Shown here: positions 51,493 through 61,061 of the stretch, one piece after another
How the letters are laid out: the number at the start of each line of letters is the position of its first letter
How positions within the stretch are numbered: the stretch's first letter is position 1
DNA from: Acidobacterium sp.
Lineage (GTDB): Bacteria; Acidobacteriota; Vicinamibacteria; Vicinamibacterales; UBA2999
Assembly: GCA_002737365.1 (NCBI GenBank)
Contig: NSIL01000010.1
Location: 1-64,000, forward strand
Reading direction: 5' to 3'
Length of the DNA stretch: 64,000 nt
Translations under genes and position numbers: made by a program
Notes under the pieces: generated by a model
Seen by the model: the letters and a program-made list of their open reading frames with translations, nothing else
Told to the model about the DNA's origin: nothing
Database searches by the model: none

Positions 51493-53592
51493 GTGACTTC
51501 CTGGCAGACACGCGCGCAGGCGGCGCTGGCGCTGGTCGCGTTCGGCGTGGTCGGCGCGGTCGGCTACACGCTGCGCCCGCGCGAAGCGCGCCTCGCGCCA
51601 GCCGTCCTCGAGCGGCTTGATCCCAAGGCCACGATCGAGACGCGCGGCGGCGATGTCATCCAGTTAAAAGGCTCGCGGCAAGACGCGCGCATCGAGTTCG
51701 AAAGTCAGGTCACCTACGACACCGGCGAGACCAAGCTGATCGGCGTCAAGGTCTCGGTCGACAACCGCGCCGGCCGCAGCTACACCATCACCGGCAAGGA
51801 AGCCCGCGTCGGCGAGGACCAGACGAGCTACGACCTCCAGGGCGACGTCAAGCTCGAGACCAATGACGGATTGACGGCGTTCTCTGAACAGGCCACCTAT
51901 GCCGACGCCGAGAACATTGTGAAGGCGCCCGGTCCGGTCCGCTTTACTCGTGGTCGCATGTCCGGCACCGGCATCGGCTTCACCTACGACGAGCAACGTG
52001 ACACCCTGTGGCTGCTAGATCAGGCAGTGATTCACGTCGCGCCTGAGGGCACGAGCGGCCCCATGGACGTCATGGCCGGCGCTTTTGGTTTTGCCCGTAC
52101 CGACCGCTACATGCGCTTCGAGCGCACCATGCACATGGACCGCGAGGGCCAGACCATTGATGCCAACGAGGCGGTCGTGCACCTCTTCACGGATCGCGAT
52201 GAGCCGGATCTAATCGAACTGCGCGGCGACTCGCGTGTCTCGGGCGGCACGGGCATGGGCGCGCTCCAGTCGATGTCGGCGCGCGACATGAATCTGGACT
52301 ATCGCGATGACGGCCGCTCGCTGCAGCAGGCGACGTTGGCTGGGCAGAGCGCCATCCAGTTGGCGGGGAAGGGCGGTGCATCGGGCCAGGCGCTGGAGGG
52401 CGAATTTCTCGAAATCTCTCTGGCGCCTGATGGCAGTGTCAGCAGCTTGTCGTCGCGGCAGAACGTGACCGTGACGCTGCCGGCCACGCGCGATACGGCC
52501 GCCAGAACTATTCGTTCGAATGTCTTGACGGCCACCGGCGGCGCGCAGGGGCTGTCGGCCATGAACTTCACCGAGGGCGTGAATTACACCGAGGCCGCGA
52601 CGCGGACACAGGGCGCCCGTGTGGCTCGCGCGCAGAGCCTGGTGGCGGCGCTCGATCCGGCCGCCGGCACGCTGCAAGAGGCCACGTTCACCGGCACGTT
52701 CCAGTTCGCCGATGGCCCGTTGACCGCCACCAGCAACCTAGCGAAGTATCGCATCGGTGCCGGAACGCTGGCCCTGAGCGGCAAGCAGGGCACCGCCGAT
52801 CCGCAGATCAAGGACGAGGCGCTCACCATCGAGGCCACCACCATCGACGTGACGCTGAACCCCAGGAGGATGGTGGCCACGGGCAAGGTTCGCAGCGCCT
52901 TGCTGCCGCCAGGGAAGTCCGCCGGAGCCGCCGGTCCCGGCAAGCGCCCGGGTCTGCTGAGCGACCAGGATCCAGTGCAGATCATTGCCGAGTCACTGAC
53001 CTACGACGAAGTGCAGCGCCGTGGTGAATACCAGGGACAGGCGGTGTTGCTGCAGGGCCAGACGCAGATCAACGCCGACAGCCTGACGATTGACGAAAGC
53101 AAGGGCGACCTGATTGCGGTGGGCAAGGTCATCACGTCGCTCGCCATCCTCCGCAAGAACGCCACGGCCGGCACGCCGTCGCCAGCCACGATCGGCCGCA
53201 GCGGCTCATTCACCTACACCGACCAGGGCCGCCGTGCGACCTACCTGACGGCCGCGACCCTTGATGGTGAAACCGGTAACCTGCGCGCCGAGAAGATCGA
53301 GATCGTGCTGGCGCCGGAAGAGAACAGCCTGTCCCGCCTCGAGGCCATCGACAAGGTCACCGCCCTGGTCGACAAGCGCACCGTCACCGGCGCGCGGTTG
53401 TCGTACGTGCCGGCCGATGAGAAGTACGTCGTCAATGGCGCTCCTGTCACGATGGTCGATGCTGACTGCCAGGAGCTGAGCGGCAAGACGTTGACCTTCT
53501 TCAAGGCGTCCGATAGAGTCCAAGTTGACGGCAACGACGAAATCCGCACGCAGACCAAGGGCGGCGGCAAATGTGCCCCAACGCCCAAATAA
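51493..53592 (+). CDS. LptC-LptA fusion, LPS transport bridge protein
   Basis: One 699-residue protein seems to combine LptC and LptA. An N-terminal helix ([18 protein letters not shown]) anchors it; residues about 40-200 are LptC-like ([19 protein letters not shown]), and the rest contains several OstA/LptA beta-jellyroll blocks ([56 protein letters not shown]). These proteins form the periplasmic beta-groove that carries LPS. The fused form needs no separate LptA. lptB overlaps its stop by 1 nt. Domain boundaries are approximate. Confidence 0.85.
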   Translation: MTSWQTRAQAALALVAFGVVGAVGYTLRPREARLAPAVLERLDPKATIETRGGDVIQLKGSRQDARIEFESQVTYDTGETKLIGVKVSVDNRAGRSYTITGKEARVGEDQTSYDLQGDVKLETNDGLTAFSEQATYADAENIVKAPGPVRFTRGRMSGTGIGFTYDEQRDTLWLLDQAVIHVAPEGTSGPMDVMAGAFGFARTDRYMRFERTMHMDREGQTIDANEAVVHLFTDRDEPDLIELRGDSRVSGGTGMGALQSMSARDMNLDYRDDGRSLQQATLAGQSAIQLAGKGGASGQALEGEFLEISLAPDGSVSSLSSRQNVTVTLPATRDTAARTIRSNVLTATGGAQGLSAMNFTEGVNYTEAATRTQGARVARAQSLVAALDPAAGTLQEATFTGTFQFADGPLTATSNLAKYRIGAGTLALSGKQGTADPQIKDEALTIEATTIDVTLNPRRMVATGKVRSALLPPGKSAGAAGPGKRPGLLSDQDPVQIIAESLTYDEVQRRGEYQGQAVLLQGQTQINADSLTIDESKGDLIAVGKVITSLAILRKNATAGTPSPATIGRSGSFTYTDQGRRATYLTAATLDGETGNLRAEKIEIVLAPEENSLSRLEAIDKVTALVDKRTVTGARLSYVPADEKYVVNGAPVTMVDADCQELSGKTLTFFKASDRVQVDGNDEIRTQTKGGGKCAPTPK

Positions 53593-54320
53593 TGTCTTCG
53601 ACCCTCAGCACACACGAACTGACCAAGACCTACGGCGGACGCACCGTGGTGCGGGGCGTGAGCCTGGACGTGAATTCCGGCGAGGTGGTGGGATTGCTCG
53701 GCCCCAACGGTGCCGGCAAGACCACGACGTTCTACATGACGGTCGGGCTGACCGCGCCCGACTCGGGGCGCGTGACGCTCGACGGCAAGGACGTCACGGG
53801 CGATGCGATGTACGTGCGCGCGCGCAAAGGCATCGGCTACCTGCCGCAGGAGGCTTCGATCTTCCGCGGCCTGACGGTGGAGCAGAACATTCTCGCCATT
53901 CTGGAGACGCTGGACCTGGATGCCGCGGCGCGCCGCCGCCGTCTGCGCGAGTTGCTCGCTGAGCTTGGGCTGACGCCGCTGGCCAACTCCCCGGCCTACA
54001 CCTTGTCTGGCGGCGAGCGGCGGCGCGCTGAGATCACCCGGGCGCTGGTGATGAACCCGCGTTTCATCCTCCTGGACGAGCCGTTCGCCGGCATCGATCC
54101 CATCGCCGTCACCGAGATTCAGAAAATCATCTTCCACCTGCGCGACCGCGGCATCGGCATCCTGATCACCGACCACAACGTTCTGCAGACCCTGAAGATC
54201 ACCGACCGCGCCTACATCGTGACCGACGGGGCCATTTTCCGCAGCGGCACGCCGGCGGTGCTCGCCGCCGACGAAGAAGTCCGGCGGATTTACCTCGGGA
54301 CCGATTTCCGGCTGGACTAA
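53592..54320 (+). CDS. lptB: LPS export ABC transporter ATP-binding protein LptB
   Basis: LptB powers extraction of LPS from the inner membrane with LptF/G. Walker A is [16 protein letters not shown], the signature [15 protein letters not shown] and Walker [15 protein letters not shown]; the C-terminus ([15 protein letters not shown]) is typical. ATG 53592 overlaps the lptCA stop (TAATG) and starts the 242-residue form; ATG 53571 adds seven residues without support. lptF/G are not nearby. rpoN follows 17 bp downstream. Confidence 0.96.
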   Translation: MSSTLSTHELTKTYGGRTVVRGVSLDVNSGEVVGLLGPNGAGKTTTFYMTVGLTAPDSGRVTLDGKDVTGDAMYVRARKGIGYLPQEASIFRGLTVEQNILAILETLDLDAAARRRRLRELLAELGLTPLANSPAYTLSGGERRRAEITRALVMNPRFILLDEPFAGIDPIAVTEIQKIIFHLRDRGIGILITDHNVLQTLKITDRAYIVTDGAIFRSGTPAVLAADEEVRRIYLGTDFRLD

Positions 54321-54337
54321 GATTGCACGAGCCGGAT

Positions 54338-55765
54338 ATGGGCATTCAGCAGAAGTTACAAACCAGGCTCGCGCAGAAGCTGATCCTGACACCGTCACTG
54401 CAACAGGCGATCAAGCTACTGCCGATGTCGACCTTGGAGCTGGCCGACCTCCTGAACCAGGAAGTCGTCGAGAACCCGCTGCTCGAAGAAGTGCCGACCG
54501 AAGACCTGCAGCCTGTGGATGCGCCGCCGGCGGCTGAGAAGGATGCGGAAGCCAAGGCCCAGGCCGACAAGACCGATTCCTGGGACGACGCCGACTACGA
54601 GTACTTCTTCGGCGACTACCTGGACGACAGCTATCGTCCGCGCGCGCCGCAAGAGGTCAAGGAACTCCCGCCGATCGAGAACACCCTCTCCACTAGTTCA
54701 TCGCTCACCGATCACCTCGAGTGGCAGTTGTCGCTGCAGACCGAGGCCGAAGCCATTCGCGAGATCGGCGAAGCCATCATCGGCAACCTCGACGACCATG
54801 GCTACCTGGTGGCGTCGGTGGACGAAATCGCGTCGATGGGACCGTGGCCCGCTGATGATGTCGAGGCCGCGCTGCGCCTGATCCAGAGCTTCGATCCGAT
54901 CGGGGTGGCAGCGCGAGACCTGCAGGAGTGCCTCACGCTGCAGATCAGGCACTTGCAGCTCGAGGGCACACCGACCGAGAAGATCGTCTCCGAACACTTG
55001 CGCCTGCTGCATAACCACCAGATGCCGGAGCTGGCGCGCAAGCTCGGGCTGACCATCGAAGAGCTCAAGGGCCACGTCGAGATCATCCAACACCTCGACC
55101 CCAAGCCCGGCAGCCGCTTCAACCCACAGCCATCGCAGTACGTCATTCCCGACGTCTATATCGTCAAGGTCGAGGATCAGTACGTCGCGGTCCTGAATGA
55201 CGACGGCTTGCCGCAGCTCAGGATCAGCCCCTCCTACCGGCGTCTCTTGAGCAAGGAGAACGCCGACCCCGAGACAAACGCCTACGTCAAAGAGCGGCTC
55301 AATTCGGCGAAATGGTTGCTCAAGTCGGTGGAGCAGCGCCAGAGCACCGTGCGCAAGGTCGCCACCAGTCTGTGCACCTTCCAGCGCGACTTCCTCGATC
55401 ACGGCATCGAGCACCTGCGCCCGCTGGTGCTGCGCGACGTCGCCAACGACATCGGGATGCATGAGTCAACCGTCAGCCGCGTCGTCACCAACAAGTACAT
55501 GCATACGCCCCAGGGCGTGTTCGAGATGAAGTACTTTTTCCACAGCGGCATCAGCAGTTCATACGGCGACGCCGTGTCATCGGTGACGATCAAGAACCGG
55601 ATCAAGAAAATCATTGACAGCGAAGATCACAAGAAGCCACTCAGCGACTCGAAGATCGTCAACATCCTGCAGCGTGAGGGGCTGATGCTGGCCCGACGAA
55701 CCATTGCGAAGTACCGGGAAGAGCTGAAGATTCCCACCTCGAACCAGCGCAAGGTCATGTTCTAG
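54338..55765 (+). CDS. rpoN: RNA polymerase sigma-54 factor RpoN
   Basis: Sigma-54 directs enhancer-dependent transcription. The N-terminal Gln/Leu-rich activator-interaction region (QQKLQTRLAQKLILTPSLQQAI), an acidic linker (about 60-110) and the C-terminal RpoN box ARRTIAKYREELKIPTSNQRK are all present. ATG 54338 starts close to the conserved region; a TTG at 54323 is possible. Gene order lptB-rpoN is common in Gram-negative bacteria; here hprK follows without hpf. Confidence 0.96.
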   Translation: MGIQQKLQTRLAQKLILTPSLQQAIKLLPMSTLELADLLNQEVVENPLLEEVPTEDLQPVDAPPAAEKDAEAKAQADKTDSWDDADYEYFFGDYLDDSYRPRAPQEVKELPPIENTLSTSSSLTDHLEWQLSLQTEAEAIREIGEAIIGNLDDHGYLVASVDEIASMGPWPADDVEAALRLIQSFDPIGVAARDLQECLTLQIRHLQLEGTPTEKIVSEHLRLLHNHQMPELARKLGLTIEELKGHVEIIQHLDPKPGSRFNPQPSQYVIPDVYIVKVEDQYVAVLNDDGLPQLRISPSYRRLLSKENADPETNAYVKERLNSAKWLLKSVEQRQSTVRKVATSLCTFQRDFLDHGIEHLRPLVLRDVANDIGMHESTVSRVVTNKYMHTPQGVFEMKYFFHSGISSSYGDAVSSVTIKNRIKKIIDSEDHKKPLSDSKIVNILQREGLMLARRTIAKYREELKIPTSNQRKVMF

Positions 55766-55812
55766 CAGTCAACGAGGCGGGCCAGTCGCCCGCCGGGACT
55801 TTGCCCGAGACG

Positions 55813-56820
55813 ATGACGATCACCCCGGCCATCACCGTTCGCGGTCTGCTCGATGCGCAGCCCGAGTCGGTCGGCCTGACCATTGACTTGCTGGCCGGCG
55901 CCAACGGACTTGGGCGCTGCATCACCAGCCCCTACATCCAGAAGACCGGCCTCGCGCTGGCCGGCTTTCACCAGTACCTGCAGGCCGGCCGCATCCTGTT
56001 ATTCGGTGACAGCGAAGTGCGGTTCCTGGAGAGCCTGGCTCCAGCCGCGCGCGCCCTGGCGCTGGCCAAGTGCTTCAACGAGGCGTTGCCCTGCCTGCTC
56101 GTCACCGGTGGCGCCGAGTTGCCGCCTGAAGTGGTGCAGGAAGGCGAGCGCGCTGACCTGCCGATCCTGCGGACGCCGGTGCCAACCGCGACGGCGATCG
56201 GCAAGCTCACGGCCATTCTCGAAGACCGGCTGGCCGTACGCGAGATCATTCATGGCGTGCTGCTCGACATTCTCGGGTTGGGGGTACTAATCGTTGGCGA
56301 CAGTGGCATCGGCAAGAGCGAATGTGCCCTTGACCTGGTCGTTCGCGGCCATCGTCTTGTCGCCGACGACACGGTTGAGGTGCGGCGCCGCGGTGATTCG
56401 ATCGTCATCGGCACCTGTCCAGAGATGACCCGACACCACATGGAAGTACGCGGTCTTGGGTTGATCAACATTCGCGACCTGTTCGGCGTGGCGTCGACCC
56501 GGACTTCGAAGCGGGTCGAACTGGTGGTGCAACTGGATCGCTGGGGCCCTGACCGTGAGTACGATCGCCTCGGTCTCGATGATGCCTCCTACAACCTGAT
56601 CGGCCTCCGAATACCGGTGATCCGCATGCCAGTCGCGCCGGGCCGCAACCTCGCGATCCTGGTGGAAGTGGCCGCCCGCAACCAGCTGCTGCGGATGCGC
56701 GGCATCAACGCCGCGCGCGAACTGGTCAACAAGCTTGATGCCAGCTTGCTCAGCGCCACGGCCCTTGAGCACCCCTTCACTTCAACACCGAAGCATTTGG
56801 AAGAAGACGAGGAGTTGTGA
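55813..56820 (+). CDS. hprK: HPr kinase/phosphorylase
   Basis: HprK phosphorylates or dephosphorylates Ser46 of HPr in response to ATP, pyrophosphate and sugar phosphates. The 335-residue chain has an N-terminal domain, the P-loop GDSGIGKSECALDLV, and the C-terminal signature EVRGLGLINIRDLFGV. I choose ATG 55813 over TTG 55801. Its GTGA junction overlaps rapZ. HPr encoded 1.3 kb downstream keeps Ser46, so the circuit is complete. Confidence 0.95.
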   Translation: MTITPAITVRGLLDAQPESVGLTIDLLAGANGLGRCITSPYIQKTGLALAGFHQYLQAGRILLFGDSEVRFLESLAPAARALALAKCFNEALPCLLVTGGAELPPEVVQEGERADLPILRTPVPTATAIGKLTAILEDRLAVREIIHGVLLDILGLGVLIVGDSGIGKSECALDLVVRGHRLVADDTVEVRRRGDSIVIGTCPEMTRHHMEVRGLGLINIRDLFGVASTRTSKRVELVVQLDRWGPDREYDRLGLDDASYNLIGLRIPVIRMPVAPGRNLAILVEVAARNQLLRMRGINAARELVNKLDASLLSATALEHPFTSTPKHLEEDEEL

Positions 56821-57716
56821 ACAAAGCGCGCACCACGCCCATGACCTGGGCTCGTTTCATCGTCTTGACCGGGCTGTCTGGTTCGGGGAAATCGCAGGCC
56901 ATCCGGGCGCTCGAAGACCTCGGCTACTACTGCGTCGACAACCTGCCGGTGTCGCTGCTGCCGGTACTGGCGGAGCTCAGCGAGCGCCAGACCGAACACC
57001 ACCGTGTCGCCGTGGTGATGGATGTCCGCGAGTCACGATTCGTCAGCGACTTCCCGCGCGTGTATCGCCAACTGAAGACCAACAAGCACCTGCGGACCAA
57101 GCTGATCTTCCTGGAGGCCGGTCACGCCGAGCTGGTGCGCCGCTTCAGCGAGACCCGCCGGCCACATCCGCTGGCGCCCGACCGGCCCATCACCGAGGGG
57201 CTCTCGGAAGAGCGCGCGTCACTGCGTATTATTCGGACCATGGCCGACAAGGTCGTCGACACCTCGAAGCTGAACGTTCACGAACTGCGACAGCAGTTGC
57301 GCGAACTGGTGTCGGGGCAGAAGCAGGCTTCGCAGCTGGTGCTGACCGTTCTCAGCTTTGGGTTCCAGAACGGACCCCCGGCGGAGGCGGACGTGATGTT
57401 CGACGTGCGCTTCCTCAAGAACCCGCACTGGGTGCCGGCGCTGCGGCCGCAGTCCGGTCGCGATCCGGCGGTCGCGGCCTACATTCGGCGGCAGCCGACC
57501 GCGCGCGCGCTGATCAAGCGGCTCAACTCGCTGCTGCGCTGGATGGTGCCGTTCTACGTGCAGGAAGGCAAGTCGTACCTGACGGTGGCGATCGGCTGCA
57601 CCGGCGGGCGTCACCGCTCGGTCTACGTGGCCGAGGCGCTAAAGCGTGAACTGTCGGATCTTAAGGGCGTCTCAGCGCGTGTGGCGCACCGCGACCTGGC
57701 GAAAGGGACCCGATGA
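56817..57716 (+). CDS. rapZ: RapZ-type RNase adapter / nucleotide-binding protein
   Basis: The 299-residue protein has the P-loop LTGLSGSGKSQAIRALED and the C-terminal domain ending HRSVYVAEALKREL. In enterobacteria RapZ senses glucosamine-6-phosphate and steers RNase E onto small RNAs; that partner system is unlikely to be the same here. Placement with hprK and PTS genes is conserved widely. The GTG overlaps the hprK stop, with GGAG just upstream. Its own stop overlaps the EIIA ATG. Confidence 0.93.
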   Translation: MNKARTTPMTWARFIVLTGLSGSGKSQAIRALEDLGYYCVDNLPVSLLPVLAELSERQTEHHRVAVVMDVRESRFVSDFPRVYRQLKTNKHLRTKLIFLEAGHAELVRRFSETRRPHPLAPDRPITEGLSEERASLRIIRTMADKVVDTSKLNVHELRQQLRELVSGQKQASQLVLTVLSFGFQNGPPAEADVMFDVRFLKNPHWVPALRPQSGRDPAVAAYIRRQPTARALIKRLNSLLRWMVPFYVQEGKSYLTVAIGCTGGRHRSVYVAEALKRELSDLKGVSARVAHRDLAKGTR

Positions 57717-58162
57717 TTGCAGTAGTCGTAATTACGCACGGGCAGTTGGCGACCGAACTGGTCAACGCCGCCGAGACGATCGTTGGCGATCTCCCGCACT
57801 TCGCGGCGGTCTCCATCGGCTGGCACGAAGACGTGCAGGATGCCCGCGACGCGATCGCTGCGGCGATTGAACGGGTCCAACAGCCCGGCGGGGTGCTTTT
57901 GGCCACCGACATGTTCGGCGGTACGCCGTCGAACCTCGGCCTGACGTTTCTCAAGGAAGACGCCGTCGAGATCGTCACCGGCGTGAACCTGCCGATGTTG
58001 ATCAAGGCCGCCAACCTGCCCGATGGTCCGCGCCTGACCGACGTCGCGCGAATGCTGCGCGAGCACGGGCGCAACGCCATCTGGGTAGCGTCTGACTTGC
58101 TGACTGGTGCCTCGGGTGCATCAGGTGCCGAGGCGACCAGTGACCGCGGTGCCACTGAATGA
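57713..58162 (+). CDS. PTS EIIA component, mannose family
   Basis: A 149-residue EIIA-Man domain. The phosphorylated histidine is H9 in MIAVVVITHG, and ATDMFGGTPSNLGLTFL is the family core. No IIB or IIC lies in the window, so it probably acts in regulation rather than sugar uptake. The last 20 residues are Ala/Ser/Gly rich and not conserved. ATGA overlap with rapZ upstream and 4-nt overlap with ptsH downstream. Confidence 0.9.
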   Translation: MIAVVVITHGQLATELVNAAETIVGDLPHFAAVSIGWHEDVQDARDAIAAAIERVQQPGGVLLATDMFGGTPSNLGLTFLKEDAVEIVTGVNLPMLIKAANLPDGPRLTDVARMLREHGRNAIWVASDLLTGASGASGAEATSDRGATE

Positions 58163-58437
58163 CGACTCGCGAATGCGTGATTCGCAATCGGCTGGGTCTA
58201 CATGCTCGGGCGGCCGCGAAGTTCGTGCACCTCGCGGCCCGGTTCTCGTCGCACATTCGCGTCTCGCGTGATGGCAAGACCATGGACGGCAAGAGCATCA
58301 TGGGCATTTTGCTGCTGGCCGCCGGAGCGGGGATGAGCATCGTGATCACGGCCGAGGGCAGCGACGAAACCGACGCCGTCGACGCGCTCGGCCGGCTGGT
58401 CGAAAGCGGATTTGGAGAAGAGCCGTGGAGCGCCTGA
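58159..58437 (+). CDS. ptsH: Phosphocarrier protein HPr
   Basis: A 92-residue HPr. His15 (NRLGLHARAAAKFV) receives phosphate from EI and Ser46 (DGKSIMGILLLAAG) is the HprK site; both are intact. It passes phosphate to the EIIA encoded just upstream. ptsI starts inside its last codons (13-nt overlap). Confidence 0.96.
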   Translation: MTTRECVIRNRLGLHARAAAKFVHLAARFSSHIRVSRDGKTMDGKSIMGILLLAAGAGMSIVITAEGSDETDAVDALGRLVESGFGEEPWSA

Positions 58438-60170
58438 CCGGTATCGGCGTTTCGCCGGGGGTGGTGCTCGGCCGCGCCGTCGTCCTGACCCAGCGCACCG
58501 AAGTGATGCGCTTTCCGATTCCACCCGAGCGGGTGGAGCAGGAGGTCGCCGCACTGCTTCGTTCACAGGCGGCGTCGCGGCAGCAGCTCCAGGACATCAA
58601 GGCACGCGTCGAACACGGGCCGGGCAGTGAACTGGCGGCGCTCTTCGACGCCCAGTTGCTGATGCTCGACGACCCGATGCTGGTCGGCCGCGCCGAGAGC
58701 ATTGTCCGCGCCGAGCGAGTCAACGCCGCGTGGGCCGTGCATCGCGCCTACGAAGAGCTGTATCACGTGTTCCGGTCGATGGAGGACCCGTACCTGCGTG
58801 AACGCGAGACCGACGTAGCCGATGTGGCCGGCCGGCTCAGGCTCAACCTGCGGCATGGCGCCAAGGGCCCGAAGGAGCTGCTGAGCGAGGTGGACGGACC
58901 GTCCGTGTTGATCGCCGACGAGTTAACGGCCTCGGTCGCCGCACAGCTCGACTGGTCGCGGGTGCAGGCGTTTGCCACCGATGCCGGCAGCCGCACGTAT
59001 CACACCGCTATTCTCGCACGCTCACTCAAGGTGCCGGCCATCGTCGGATTGCACGACGCGTCGCTGCGTATCGCGGCCGGTACCCCGGTGGTCCTCGATG
59101 GCACGACCGGCGAGTTGACCGTCGCGCCGACGCCCGCGCAGATCGACGAAGCGCATCGGCGAGCGACGCCGCCGCGCCGGCGGCGGGCCGCGACGACCGC
59201 GGCAGGCCCGGTCTCGACCACCGATGGCATGCGCATCCGCCTGGAGGCCAACATCGAGCTGCTCGAAGACCTGCCGTTTCTAAATGAGCATGGCGCCGAG
59301 GGGGTCGGCCTCTACCGATCGGAGTTCATGCTGTCGGGACGCCCGATTGAAAGCGTCACCGAAGATGACCAGTACGCGCTGTATCGCAGCCTGATTGAAC
59401 AGGTGGCACCGCGGCCGGTCACTATTCGGACCTTCGACGTCGACGAGCGACACTTCGCCGGTCCCGGTCGCGGTCCGGAACGGCGCCGCACTCGACCGGG
59501 CTTGCGCGGTCTGCGCCTGGGACTCGCCAATCCGGCGGTGCTGAGGACCCAGTTGCGCGCCCTGGTCCGCGCCTCGGCACACGGTCCATTGCGCATCATG
59601 TTCCCGTTCGTGACCGCGGTGGAGGAAGTGCGCGACGCCCGCAAGATGCTGGCGGAGGTTGTTTCCGGCTTCAGTGGAATTGATCCGACGCAGCTCAAGG
59701 TTGGCGCAATGATCGAGGTGCCGTCGGCGGCACTCGCCGCTGATTTGCTGGCACCTGAAGTGGACTTCTTCACCATCGGCACCAACGACCTGATCCAGTT
59801 TTGCCTCGCCGTCGATCGCACCGACGATCGCGTCTCTGATCTCTACGAACCCCTGCATCCGGCCGTGCTGCGATTGATTCGCATCGTCCGCCGCGCCGCC
59901 ACGCGCCATCACATTCCAGTGTCGTTATGCGGCGAGATGGCATCGGACCCGGCGCTGGTGGGACTGCTGGTGGGACTCGGCCTGACGGAGTTCAGCATGA
60001 CCCCCGGCGCCATTCCGATCATCCGGCACGTCGTTGAGGAATTGAGTGCCACCGAGGCGCGACGGCTGGCCAGCCACGCGCTGCGGCTGGCCACGGCTGC
60101 CGAAATCGAGCAATATCTGTTCGACGCGCTGGCCGCGTCGCCCTTTCAAAGGAGTCCGTTTCGTGAGTGA
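58425..60170 (+). CDS. ptsI: PTS enzyme I
   Basis: Phosphoenolpyruvate-protein phosphotransferase that charges HPr. The N-terminal phospho-His domain has the active His193 in AGSRTYHTAILARSLKVPAIVG; the PEP-binding barrel shows EGVGLYRSEFMLSGR, TIGTNDLIQF and the catalytic Cys in HIPVSLCGEMASDP. Length 581 residues is normal. Its GTG start overlaps ptsH. The next gene, a cupin, begins inside its 3' end. Confidence 0.95.
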   Translation: MERLTGIGVSPGVVLGRAVVLTQRTEVMRFPIPPERVEQEVAALLRSQAASRQQLQDIKARVEHGPGSELAALFDAQLLMLDDPMLVGRAESIVRAERVNAAWAVHRAYEELYHVFRSMEDPYLRERETDVADVAGRLRLNLRHGAKGPKELLSEVDGPSVLIADELTASVAAQLDWSRVQAFATDAGSRTYHTAILARSLKVPAIVGLHDASLRIAAGTPVVLDGTTGELTVAPTPAQIDEAHRRATPPRRRRAATTAAGPVSTTDGMRIRLEANIELLEDLPFLNEHGAEGVGLYRSEFMLSGRPIESVTEDDQYALYRSLIEQVAPRPVTIRTFDVDERHFAGPGRGPERRRTRPGLRGLRLGLANPAVLRTQLRALVRASAHGPLRIMFPFVTAVEEVRDARKMLAEVVSGFSGIDPTQLKVGAMIEVPSAALAADLLAPEVDFFTIGTNDLIQFCLAVDRTDDRVSDLYEPLHPAVLRLIRIVRRAATRHHIPVSLCGEMASDPALVGLLVGLGLTEFSMTPGAIPIIRHVVEELSATEARRLASHALRLATAAEIEQYLFDALAASPFQRSPFRE

Positions 60171-60519
60171 ACCGTTGCATCGCGTCGAAAAGCCGTGGGG
60201 ATACGAGTTGTGGTGGGCCCGCACCGATCGCTACGTCGGCAAGCAGATCCACATCAACAAGGGCCACGCCCTCAGCCTGCAGTACCACAACAAAAAGGAC
60301 GAAACGATCTTCGTGTGGTCGGGCCGGATCCTGTTCGAGCGGGAAGTGGACGGCCAGCTCGTCGGCACCGAGATGGGCCCGGGCGAGGCCGTGCACGTGA
60401 CGCCACCGACCGTGCATCGCATGACGGCCATCGAAGACTCAGATGTGCTCGAAGTCTCGACCCCCGAGACGGACGATGTCGTCCGGCTCGAGGATCGGTA
60501 TGGACGGAAGGGAACGTGA
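60163..60519 (+). CDS. Cupin, phosphomannose isomerase-like C-terminal domain
   Basis: A 118-residue cupin with EKPWGYELWWARTDRYVGKQIHINKG and the histidines of SLQYHNKKDETIFVWSGR and PPTVHRM. This resembles the C-terminal part of mannose-1-phosphate guanylyltransferase/isomerase type II, but the transferase domain is absent. Its role could be sugar-phosphate isomerisation or binding. AAAGGAG lies 8 nt before the GTG, so the start is firm. It overlaps ptsI by 8 nt. Confidence 0.8.
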   Translation: MSEPLHRVEKPWGYELWWARTDRYVGKQIHINKGHALSLQYHNKKDETIFVWSGRILFEREVDGQLVGTEMGPGEAVHVTPPTVHRMTAIEDSDVLEVSTPETDDVVRLEDRYGRKGT

Positions 60520-60544
60520 CCCAGGTCACGCAGTTCGGCGTGAC

Positions 60545-60988
60545 CTAGAAGGGGATGTCGTCGTCGGTGACGGGAGCGGGATCGCGCATCGGGTCCTGGT
60601 AGCCGCCGTCGCCGCCCCGTTCCACCTGGCGATCGCCGCCGCGGCTGCCGCCGCCGGCACCGCCGCCGCCGAGCAGCACGATTTTGTCGGCCTTCACCTC
60701 GGTGGTGTAGTGCTTCTGGCCTTCTTTCTCCCACTGTCGCGTCTGGAGGCGGCCTTCAAGATAAATTTGCTTGCCCTTGACCAGGTACGGCTGCAGCGAA
60801 TCGGCCGTCTTGCCCCACAGCACGATGCGATGCCACTCGGTCTGTTCCTTCTTCTCGCCTTCCTTCGACGTCCAGTTTTCCGTGGTGGCAATGCTGAAGC
60901 TCGCCACCGTCTGGCCGCCAGGTGTCACGCGCACTTCGGCATCCTTGCCGAGGTTGCCCACCAGAATCACTTTATTCACGCTGCCCAT
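60545..60988 (-). CDS. ssb: Single-stranded DNA-binding protein
   Basis: The OB fold fills residues 1-105 (VNKVILVGNLGKDAEVRVTPGGQTVASFSIATTENW...). A flexible Gly-rich tail and the acidic tip DDDIPF follow, the docking site for partner proteins. The length of 147 aa is usual. AAGGCG precedes the ATG. It stands alone, converging with the PTS block. Confidence 0.96.
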   Translation of the reverse strand: MGSVNKVILVGNLGKDAEVRVTPGGQTVASFSIATTENWTSKEGEKKEQTEWHRIVLWGKTADSLQPYLVKGKQIYLEGRLQTRQWEKEGQKHYTTEVKADKIVLLGGGGAGGGSRGGDRQVERGGDGGYQDPMRDPAPVTDDDIPF

Positions 60989-61061
60989 GTCTAGTCGCCT
61001 TTCTACCGTGCTATCGCTCTTCGATCGCTGTCGTTGTGTTGCGGTGTTGTGGTGCTCAGAG

